Part shown: in pieces, positions 57,816 to 64,000 of the stretch
How the letters are laid out: every line of letters begins with the position of its first letter
Numbering within the stretch: position 1 is the first letter of the stretch
From: an uncultured Lentisphaerota bacterium
GTDB taxonomy: Bacteria; Verrucomicrobiota; Kiritimatiellia; CAIQIC01
Direction: 5' to 3'
Assembly (NCBI GenBank): GCA_903896925.1
Contig: CAITZM010000052.1
Location: 1 to 64,000 of the forward strand
Length of the DNA: 64,000 nt
Program-made: the position numbers and the translations under genes
The notes under the pieces: generated by a model
The model's database searches: none
Seen by the model: only the letters and a program-made list of their open reading frames with translations
Told to the model about the DNA's origin: nothing

Positions 57816-59639
57816 TCAGGGGGACTGCGACTCGAAGCGATAGCGGCCCGCCGCAACGGAGAGTTCGGCGCGGCCTGCGTTCAGGCGCAAGAGCGTCACG
57901 CCGGGCACCTGCGCGAGCGGCTTCCCCGACTCCGTGATGGCTGCAGCTGCGCGGGCGGGGATGGCAACCGTCGCGGTGGTGCCCGCGGGAATTTCCACGA
58001 TCAGCTTGAACACCGGGCCGGCTTCGGCGCGGACGAAGACACTGCCGCGCGGTGTCGGCGTGCGCGCTTCGGCCCACTGCAAACTCCCGAGCTGAGGGCG
58101 GATCTGAAACTTCGACCAGCCGGGCGCGAGCGGCTCGATGCCCATGAGCTTGCGCGGCAGCACATTCGCCGGCGCCGCGCCCCAGGCGTGGTTCCAGTCC
58201 TGGTTGGGTTTGTATTTCGTGTCCCACGCCTCCAGCGCGATCGTCGTGCCGACGCGCTCGATCATATGCGTCCAGCTGCGATCGCCTGGCGCGGTCATCA
58301 GCGCGAGCGCGTGCCTGGCCTCGCCGGCATCAAACAGCGCGTCCATCAGGAACTGGGCGGCATAGACGCTGCACGCCATGCCGCGGCCGCGCACAAATTC
58401 CGTCACGCGCGCGCGGCGCTCCGGCGGCACCAGCCCGAACGCCAGCGGGAACAGGTTGGCGTGCTGCGAACTGTGCGTGCTGCCTTCGCCATCGAGGTAG
58501 AGGCCGCTCGCCGCATCGAATAATTTTTCGTTCAGCGTCTTCGTCACCCGCGCGGCGGCGTCTTGATACCGCTTGGCGTCATCGGCCTTGCCGAGTGCGG
58601 CGGCGATGAGCCCCATGCGGTCCAGCGCGCGGGCGTGGAATGCGTTGACCACCGTGTTCACAGGGCGCAGGTCATAGCCGTCGCGTTCGCCGAGCGGCCA
58701 GTCCACGATGTCGCGGATCGTCTTGATGTGGATCGCCTGGCCGACGGCGGCGGGCAGCGGCCCCTTCGGGATGGAGATCAAGCCATCGGGCCGGGCGAGC
58801 GCAAGCAAGGTCTTCGCCTGCAAATCGGGATAGAACTTCTGCATGCTCGCCGCGTCGCCGCTGAAAAGATAATCCTCCCACGCCATGAGCACGGAAAAGA
58901 GAATCCACTCCGTGGGCCACGTCGGATGTGTGATCAGATACTCGTGCGTGTACCGCGGCAGGCCGAACTCGCCGGTCGTGTAGTACCAGCCCAGTTGGTT
59001 GATGTAGGCGTCGGCCTCGTAGGGCTTGCGCTCGCGGTCGCCATCCACGAACACGCCACCGAAACTCGTGGCCTTCATGGAATATTTGCACAGCTCCCAG
59101 ATCGCGTTGATTTTTTCATCGGAGCAGCGGAACTGGCCGGCCGCGTCATCGAAAGGATACTGCGCCATGAGTTGCACCACCTGCGCCGCCTGCAGCGCGG
59201 CCGGCGCATTTTCGATCTCGACGTAGCGGAACGGCATCACCGGCCCGATCACCTTCGCCATCAGCCGCGCATCGGCCGCCTTCAGCGGCACGAGATACTG
59301 TTCCTGCCCGGCCTTCAGGATCAGTTCGGCCTGCAGGTAGCGCACCGAGCCGCCCGGCTTGCGGTCCACGACGCCCGGCGCGGAAAGTTTTTCACCGAGG
59401 TGCACGACCACTTTCCGTCCGTCTTCCGCCTGAGGGAACTGCAGCTGCAACCCCGCGAAGGCTGCGCGCCCGAAATCCACGAACACATGCCCGGGCCCCA
59501 CCTGCTTGAACTCGGCCGGATGCACAGGCGTCTGTGTCACCGCGAGATAGGTCACCCCCTTCTCCGCCGCCCCGCTGCCGAGCGGCAGCAACGCCGCGAG
59601 CAGCCCGCCCACCATCGCCGTCCTCGAAATCATGTTCAT
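57816..59639 (-). CDS. GH78-type alpha-L-rhamnosidase
   Basis: The product is 607 residues from ATG 59639, with AAAGGG about 9 bases upstream. The leader is MNMISRTAMVGGLLAALLPLGSGAA. A beta-sandwich (about 30-185) is followed by the alpha/alpha barrel. GGVFVDGDRERKPYEADAY matches the GH78 general-acid loop (D-x-x-R-E-R), with LGWYYTTGEFGLPRYTH, WPTEWILFSVLMAWEDYLFSGD and NQDWNHAWGAAPANVLPRKL, the last being the conserved end of the barrel. The C-terminal sandwich is present. It should release terminal L-rhamnose. It has a promoter-like module upstream. Confidence 0.92.
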   Translation of the reverse strand: MNMISRTAMVGGLLAALLPLGSGAAEKGVTYLAVTQTPVHPAEFKQVGPGHVFVDFGRAAFAGLQLQFPQAEDGRKVVVHLGEKLSAPGVVDRKPGGSVRYLQAELILKAGQEQYLVPLKAADARLMAKVIGPVMPFRYVEIENAPAALQAAQVVQLMAQYPFDDAAGQFRCSDEKINAIWELCKYSMKATSFGGVFVDGDRERKPYEADAYINQLGWYYTTGEFGLPRYTHEYLITHPTWPTEWILFSVLMAWEDYLFSGDAASMQKFYPDLQAKTLLALARPDGLISIPKGPLPAAVGQAIHIKTIRDIVDWPLGERDGYDLRPVNTVVNAFHARALDRMGLIAAALGKADDAKRYQDAAARVTKTLNEKLFDAASGLYLDGEGSTHSSQHANLFPLAFGLVPPERRARVTEFVRGRGMACSVYAAQFLMDALFDAGEARHALALMTAPGDRSWTHMIERVGTTIALEAWDTKYKPNQDWNHAWGAAPANVLPRKLMGIEPLAPGWSKFQIRPQLGSLQWAEARTPTPRGSVFVRAEAGPVFKLIVEIPAGTTATVAIPARAAAAITESGKPLAQVPGVTLLRLNAGRAELSVAAGRYRFESQSP

Positions 59640-59668
59640 AGCTTTTACCCTTTCGCAAACCGCAGCGC

Positions 59669-59696
59669 AGTATGCCACACGCCGCAAACTTGGCGA
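59669..59696 (-). promoter_or_regulatory. Promoter-like module for the GH78 gene
   Basis: On the minus strand the -35-equivalent TCGCCA (59696-59691) and -10 CATACT (59674-59669) are 16 bases apart. The block AAGTTTGCGGCGTGTGGCATACT matches the esterase and sulfatase modules, although the -35 box is weaker. It lies 30 bases upstream of the start codon. Confidence 0.5.
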
Positions 59697-59759
59697 ACCA
59701 AACCTTGGGAAAGGTGGTGCTATTGCGCTGTTCAATGCGTAGCGTGCACCGGCAAGACT

Positions 59760-59877
59760 CGGAGCGGCGGCACTCCTGCCGCCGTTGCAGATCGTCGGAG
59801 GTGAGCCGGGCTCATGCTGCACGTGTAAGACCGGCATGAGGTTATGTTGATTCGGCGGCAGGAGTGCCGCCGCTCCG
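59760..59877. repeat. Long inverted repeat, 25-bp perfect arms
   Basis: The left arm (59760-59784) and right arm (59853-59877) are exact reverse complements, each containing GGCGGCACTCCTGCCGCC, and are separated by a 68-base spacer. The element lies between the penicillin-acylase stop and the GH78 promoter. It looks like a small palindromic mobile (MITE/REP-like) element; the arms are themselves internally palindromic. Confidence 0.85.
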
Positions 59878-59926
59878 GACCAGGCAATCCGCTGACATTG
59901 CTTCGGTTTTGTGTGACTTTGAAAAG

Positions 59927-61987
59927 TCACGGGCGGTGCAAGAGCTTGGTGGACTCGATGTGGCCTTCGAGGTCGGAGGGCTGGAACCACGTCGGCTTCA
60001 GTTGGTCCCGGCTGAAGATTTTTTCGGCCTGGTCGGTGTAATGCGGTGAGGCGGGGTCATCGCTCTCACCGTACGGCGTCGCGCTCCAGCTCTGCACGGC
60101 GCCGCGCTTGAACTGCACGAGCTGCGTCCAGTTCTGGCCCCAGTGTCCATAGAACACTTTGCCGCTCAGCGGTCCGGTCATCGCACGCAGCGTCATCGCG
60201 CCGCCACCGGAATCGGCGCCGGAGAACGGCCACGATTTGTCGCCGCGCTGGATGCGGTTGGCCTGCCCGTAGGCGACCTCCGCGCTGCCGTGGTTCTTCA
60301 CCAGCCACGCGACCGCCTCCGCGAATGCGTCCAGCAGCGCGCGCGGGGAGCTGTCGGCCTTCAGCTTGTGCTCCGCGGCCATGACACGCCAGCCGCGGTA
60401 CAGCGTTGCGCCGGCGCTGTCCTTTTCCATGAAGCCGTTCCACGCGAGCAGGGTCGCGACAGCTTGGCGCAACACAACGGGCTCGACGCCTGCGCGGCGC
60501 CTGTCGAGGCCCACCTCCTGCGCGGCCTTGCGGAGCGCAGCCTGCCATTGCTCGCAACGCTCGGCGTGCGTATCAAGCACGATGGCTTGCGCCTCCTGTA
60601 CGGTCAGCTTGGGATGCGCCTCGATCAATTCGATGGCGCGGCGGCCACGCGAGTTGATGGCGCCCGGGGCGCTGTTGAAGATGTAGGACGGGAACCGTGC
60701 GGGATCGAGTTTGAGCCCGCGCGCCATCATGTCGGGGCCGATGTTGCAGTTTTGCATGTAGCCGGCCGGCGGATTGAGCACCTGCACGAGGTCCTGCATG
60801 GGATGGAGGCCGAGCCATTCGGTCTTGCCCGTGTCGCCGGGCACGGGACGCGCGAAATCGTAGCCGGGCGGGCGGACCGGCACGCGACCGGTGCGGACGT
60901 AGCGGATGTTGCCCTCGACATCCGCGTACATGATGTTCTGCTCCATCAGTTCGTTCATCGCCAGCGCCGCGTCGAACTCCGCGAGGTTGCGCGCCGTCGC
61001 CATCCGATAGAATTGCGTGACAAGCTCAATCTCGCCGAGATAGGGACACGCGACGGCATAGGCCTTTTTCCCCTCGCGCAGCGCGATCGGCCCGTGATGG
61101 CTGCGCTCCAGCGTGCGCACGACCGGTGCGGCGCCTTTCACGGCGATGGTCACGGCCTCGCTCGTCATCTCGCGCCAGCCGTCGTCGTAGCGGTAGCGCC
61201 GCGGCTGATCGGGATCGGTCTGCTCGACGTAGACATCGGTCGTGTCCGGCCCGCCGGTCGTCATGGCCCAGCCGAGAAACGCATTGTGGCCGACGCCGAT
61301 CAGCGGCGTGCCGGCCGGTGCGAAGCCGCTGATGTCGTGGCCGCCCGCGTGCAGCCGGAATTCATAGAACCGGAAGGCGCCTTCCAGTCCCACGTGCGGA
61401 TCAATCAGCAGGAAGGCCGCGCCATCGGCCGTGCGCTCCGGCCTGACCGCCCATTCGTTGCTGAAAAAATGCCACTCGTTGCGCCGCCCCAGCTCGCGCT
61501 TCGCCGCACCCATCGGCCAATGGAAGATGAGCGCGCGGCTCAACGCGGGAATCATCCACGGCTCGATCTGCAACGCATTCGCCGTCTTTTTTTCGGGATG
61601 CCCTGCGAGATAAGCGCGGACGCCATCCTGAAAGGCCTCGCACAACGCGCGCACCTCCGCGGGTACTTCGGGATAGCGCTTTTTGCATACCGCCTCGTGA
61701 CCAGCCATGCGCGCCTCGAAATCGGCCTCGACCGCCTTCGGCCCGGTGACCTCCGCCGTGCGCCCGAGGGCCTCGCGGTAATTGGAATAGATTTGTTCGA
61801 GCCGGTCCTCCGCCTGCACATAGCCGAGGCCAAAGGCGCCATCCGGCAAGGTCGCAGCGAAGATGTGCGGAACGCCCCAGACATCGCGCTTGATCGTCAC
61901 CTCGCCCGCCAATCCGCTGCCGAGCGTCACGCCCAGCCCAACCAGCACGCCGAAAAACCAGCGCGGATTCATGAGTTTCATCTTCAT
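59927..61987 (-). CDS. Penicillin acylase family Ntn-hydrolase
   Basis: The product is 686 residues from ATG 61987, with GGGAA 6 bases upstream. The signal peptide ends VTLGSGLAG. The small subunit (EVTIKRDVWGVPHIFAATLPD, GLGYVQAEDRLEQI) leads to the autocleavage point and nucleophile HFFSNEWAVRPERT (Ser176). The large subunit follows: PHVGLEGAFRFYEFRLHAG, FLGWAMTTG with DVYVEQ, and a terminal YHTDQAEKIFSRDQ-like end. All key parts are present, so the precursor should self-process in the periplasm. Substrates range from penicillins to acyl-homoserine lactones and N-acyl sugars; in this glycan locus the last is worth considering. Confidence 0.94.
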   Translation of the reverse strand: MKMKLMNPRWFFGVLVGLGVTLGSGLAGEVTIKRDVWGVPHIFAATLPDGAFGLGYVQAEDRLEQIYSNYREALGRTAEVTGPKAVEADFEARMAGHEAVCKKRYPEVPAEVRALCEAFQDGVRAYLAGHPEKKTANALQIEPWMIPALSRALIFHWPMGAAKRELGRRNEWHFFSNEWAVRPERTADGAAFLLIDPHVGLEGAFRFYEFRLHAGGHDISGFAPAGTPLIGVGHNAFLGWAMTTGGPDTTDVYVEQTDPDQPRRYRYDDGWREMTSEAVTIAVKGAAPVVRTLERSHHGPIALREGKKAYAVACPYLGEIELVTQFYRMATARNLAEFDAALAMNELMEQNIMYADVEGNIRYVRTGRVPVRPPGYDFARPVPGDTGKTEWLGLHPMQDLVQVLNPPAGYMQNCNIGPDMMARGLKLDPARFPSYIFNSAPGAINSRGRRAIELIEAHPKLTVQEAQAIVLDTHAERCEQWQAALRKAAQEVGLDRRRAGVEPVVLRQAVATLLAWNGFMEKDSAGATLYRGWRVMAAEHKLKADSSPRALLDAFAEAVAWLVKNHGSAEVAYGQANRIQRGDKSWPFSGADSGGGAMTLRAMTGPLSGKVFYGHWGQNWTQLVQFKRGAVQSWSATPYGESDDPASPHYTDQAEKIFSRDQLKPTWFQPSDLEGHIESTKLLHRP

Positions 61988-62058
61988 GGTCAGTTCCCGT
62001 TTCACGTCAGCAACACTACGCGGAGACTGTTGCGTTGGTTACAGGTTGGAGTTTTCCG

Positions 62059-62142
62059 CTGTAGCGGCGGCCTGCGTCTGCCGACGGCGGCCATCCGTCT
62101 TCGTCAAAGCACTTCGCCGGGACCAGCAGGCCGCCGCTGCAG
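62059..62142. repeat. REP-like inverted repeat CTGTAGCGGCGGCCTGC
   Basis: The 17-base left arm (62059-62075) and the right arm (62126-62142) pair with one mismatch across a 50-base spacer. A relative with CTGTAGCGG / CCGCTACAG ends lies at 63724-63803. It is intergenic, between the sulfatase stop and the penicillin-acylase start. Confidence 0.8.
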
Positions 62143-62161
62143 AAGAAAGCGCAGCACAATA

Positions 62162-63628
62162 TCACTGCGCGGCGGCTTTTTTCTTCTGCTGCTGTTGCAG
62201 CTTCTTGGGGCCCGGGCGCGGGCTTTCGAAGAGCGGCGCAACGAGTTGGGCGTTCCACGCCTCGAAGGCGGCGGTCAGGCGCTTGACCACGTCCGGTTTC
62301 TCGGCGGCGAGGTCGCGCGTTTCGCCGATGTCGGCTTCGAGGTCAAAGAGCTGCGGCTTCTCGGCTTTCGCGAGGCTCGCCAGCTTGTAGCGGCCTTCGC
62401 GCACGGCCCACGTCACGCCGCCGCCGGTGCGCCAGAAGAGGCGCTCGTGCGGCGCGGCTTTGTTGTCGCCGAAGAGATACGGAATCAAATTCACGCCGTC
62501 GAGCGGCTTCTCCGGCGGCTGCGCACCCGCGAGCGCGAGCGCGGTCGGGAGCAGATCGAGCGCGATCACCGGCTCGTTATAGACCGCGCCCGCCGGCAGC
62601 CGGCCCGGCCAGCACGCGACAAACGGCACGTGGATGCCGCCTTCGAGCACCTGCCCCTTGCCGCCGCGCAGCGGCGCGTTGCTGCACGGTACGACGGTGA
62701 TCGGCCCGCCGTTATCGGAGAGGAAGAAGATCAGCGTGTCGTTCTCGAGCTTGTGCTCGCGCAGCGCGGCCAGCACCGTGCCGATGCCGTCATCCATCGC
62801 GCTGTTCATCGCGGCGTAGGTGCGGCGCTTTTCGTCGGCGATGTGCGGGAAGCGCGCGAGGTATTTCTCCGGCGCCTGCAGCGGCGTATGCACCGCATTG
62901 TAGGCGAGGTACAGAAAGAACGGCTCGGCCTTATGGCGGCCGACAAAGGCGACGGCCTCGCGCGAGAGGATGTCGGTCATGTAGCCCTCGTGCGCCACCA
63001 GTTCCTGGTTGCGGTTCAGGGGAATCCGGTATTCCACCTGCCAGGTCTTGGCCGCCGGCAGCGGATTCTTTTCGTCCGGCAGGTACAGGTGGCCGCCGCC
63101 GCGGAAGCCGAAGTATTCCGCAAAGCCGCGCTCGTTCGGGTGGAAACACGGCGCCGCGCCCAGATGCCATTTGCCGATCGCGCCCGTCACGTAGCCGGCG
63201 GCGCGCAAGGGCTTCACCAAAAAGGTTTCGGTCAGCGGCAGGCCGACCTTGGTGTCTTCCGGCAGCCAAGCGGGATTGTTCTCGTGCCCGAAGCGCTGCT
63301 GGTAGCGGCCGGTCATCAGCCCCGCGCGCGTCGGGCTGCAGAACGGGTGCGACACATACCCGTTGGTGAAGCGCACGCCGTTTTTCGCGAGCGAGTCAAT
63401 ATGCGGCGTGGCGATGTCCTTGCACCCGTTGAAGCCGACGTCGGCGAAACCGAGGTCGTCGGCCAGGATGACGATGATGTTGGGCCTATCCCGACCTGTG
63501 GTGAGCGCCGTCGAACCAGCGGAGTCGAGGGGTTGGCGAGCGCCAGCAGCGAAACCTGCGGGGGCAGCCAGCGTCGCCAGCCCCAAACCAGCAGCCTTCA
63601 GAAAGTCACGGCGCGAGGTTGTCTGCAT
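62162..63628 (-). CDS. Arylsulfatase-family sulfatase, Tat-exported
   Basis: The product is 488 residues. The Tat leader SRRDFLKAAGLGLATLAA is followed by RPNIIVILADDLGFADVGF (metal-binding Asp pair). FCSPTRAGLMTGRYQ holds the C-x-P-x-R sulfatase motif with Cys97 as the formylglycine precursor; GKWHLG (Lys, His) and LSDNGG (metal-binding Asp/Asn) complete the type I site. It should remove sulfate esters from sugars outside the cytoplasm. Activity needs a formylglycine-generating or anaerobic maturase enzyme not found in this window. It has its own promoter-like module 28 bases upstream. Confidence 0.96.
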   Translation of the reverse strand: MQTTSRRDFLKAAGLGLATLAAPAGFAAGARQPLDSAGSTALTTGRDRPNIIVILADDLGFADVGFNGCKDIATPHIDSLAKNGVRFTNGYVSHPFCSPTRAGLMTGRYQQRFGHENNPAWLPEDTKVGLPLTETFLVKPLRAAGYVTGAIGKWHLGAAPCFHPNERGFAEYFGFRGGGHLYLPDEKNPLPAAKTWQVEYRIPLNRNQELVAHEGYMTDILSREAVAFVGRHKAEPFFLYLAYNAVHTPLQAPEKYLARFPHIADEKRRTYAAMNSAMDDGIGTVLAALREHKLENDTLIFFLSDNGGPITVVPCSNAPLRGGKGQVLEGGIHVPFVACWPGRLPAGAVYNEPVIALDLLPTALALAGAQPPEKPLDGVNLIPYLFGDNKAAPHERLFWRTGGGVTWAVREGRYKLASLAKAEKPQLFDLEADIGETRDLAAEKPDVVKRLTAAFEAWNAQLVAPLFESPRPGPKKLQQQQKKKAAAQ

Positions 63629-63655
63629 AGGATATCCTTTCGGTCAACGCCACGG

Positions 63656-63683
63656 AGTATGCCACGCGCCGGTCACTTGCCAA
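63656..63683 (-). promoter_or_regulatory. Promoter-like module for the sulfatase gene
   Basis: On the minus strand -35 TTGGCA (63683-63678, 5 of 6) and -10 CATACT (63661-63656, 4 of 6) are separated by 16 bases; the sequence GGCGCGTGGCATACT matches the esterase and GH78 modules. Confidence 0.58.
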
Positions 63684-63723
63684 GCCAAACGCAGCCGCAC
63701 TCATGACGTGTGCTTTTCTGCTC

Positions 63724-63875
63724 CTGTAGCGGGGGGCTGTGTCCGTCGACGGCGGCCGTCGGGCCCCGCAAAGTCTGATGAAGCCGGAAGGCCGCCGCTA
63801 CAGTTGGCCACATTCTGACGAATGCGGCTACACCAGAGATGTCGCGGGATGTAGCCGCGCTCGTCAGAGCGCGGT
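63724..63875. repeat. Cluster of REP-like palindromes
   Basis: Three elements fill this non-coding stretch: an inverted repeat with ends CTGTAGCGG (63724-63732) and CCGCTACAG (63795-63803), a hairpin GCCACATTC-TGAC-GAATGCGGC (63807-63828, one mismatch), and the same hairpin type reversed, GCCGCGCTC-GTCA-GAGCGCGGT (63854-63875). The last two share the TGACGA loop pattern with 57629-57650. Confidence 0.8.
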
Positions 63876-63945
63876 CAACCGCAGCTTCACCGCCACACAG
63901 CCGCGGGAGCTGTGGCCCCCGCCCACAAGAACAGCAAGCCCCGCC

Positions 63946-64000
63946 CTATTTCCCGGGCAGCGGTTTGAATTCGCCGAAGGGATGCGGGAGTTGCTGACTG
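63946..64000 (-). CDS. C-terminus of a leftward gene cut by the window edge
   Basis: On the minus strand the final 17 codons before a TAG read SQQLPHPFGEFKPLPGK. The composition looks coding and the position fits another gene of the same strand and locus. The sequence is too short to assign a family. Confidence 0.45.
   Translation of the reverse strand, partial: SQQLPHPFGEFKPLPGK

Noticed and set aside
60143..63706. A 1187-codon open frame on the plus strand
   Set aside because: It is exactly antisense to the penicillin-acylase and sulfatase genes, is rich in Arg, His and Ala as expected of a high-GC shadow frame, and matches no family.
1..64000. CRISPR array, tRNA or rRNA genes
   Set aside because: No regularly spaced direct repeats and no cloverleaf or ribosomal RNA-like sequence were seen on either strand.

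Overview
The window reads as chromosomal DNA of a high-GC, Gram-negative PVC-type bacterium, most likely a member of Verrucomicrobiota. This is inference. It rests on the density of secreted carbohydrate-active enzymes, the Tat-exported Gfo/Idh oxidoreductases and sulfatase, the NIPSNAP, DUF2585, GH127, GH78 and sialate O-acetylesterase repertoire, and dispersed intergenic palindromes of a kind I associate with that phylum (a TTTTCCAA-n3-TTGGAAAA site, an AAAATCATG nested hairpin, and CTGTAGCGG / GTAGCCGCG REP-like elements). No tRNA, rRNA, CRISPR array or intact transposase was seen.

Region 1 (1-503) is the start of a Tat-exported Gfo/Idh/MocA oxidoreductase cut by the window edge. Region 2 (about 0.75-10.98 kb) is an accessory island that is visibly more AT-rich than the rest. 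It carries 11 genes in two divergent operons. Leftward are an AAA+ ATPase, a leucine-rich-repeat protein and an FG-GAP-like lipoprotein. Rightward are two unknowns, a DUF3883 (NO VEIN C-terminal-like) protein, another unknown, a membrane J-domain protein, a von Willebrand A (MIDAS) protein, a Cys-rich protein and a tiny internally repeated protein. Most rightward genes overlap or nearly abut. The island is flanked by inverted copies of a GGGTCAGGTCTACA-type sequence. It is the best candidate here for an undescribed NTP-dependent conflict or chaperone-like system.

Region 3 (11.0-19.4 kb, all leftward) is a tight eight-gene operon. In order of transcription it encodes a secreted vWA protein, a PspA/IM30-like coiled-coil protein, a NitT/TauT-type substrate-binding domain fused to an OmpA-like domain, the matching ABC permease and ATPase, a four-helix membrane protein, a membrane-anchored coiled-coil protein and a Ycf46-like AAA+ ATPase. 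It looks like an envelope-associated machine rather than a plain nutrient importer.

Region 4 (19.7-64 kb, almost entirely leftward) is a large polysaccharide-degradation and accessory locus. It holds GH33, GH43, GH78, GH127, GH28-like, GH99-like (WbsX), MGH1/GH63-like and other six-hairpin enzymes, a DUF4832 protein, several right-handed beta-helix proteins, a SGNH sialate O-acetylesterase, a type B carboxylesterase, a tandem pair of alpha/beta-hydrolase esterases, a HEAT-repeat lipoprotein, a penicillin-acylase-family Ntn-hydrolase, a Tat sulfatase and a Gfo/Idh protein. Nearly all carry signal peptides. There is no SusC/SusD pair, sugar transporter or recognisable transcription factor. Shared palindromes and a shared promoter-like module upstream of several genes suggest co-regulation from elsewhere in the genome. 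A rightward NIPSNAP gene interrupts the block. A truncated gene and a Tat-leader-only reading frame mark gene decay. The right edge cuts the C-terminus of one more leftward gene.
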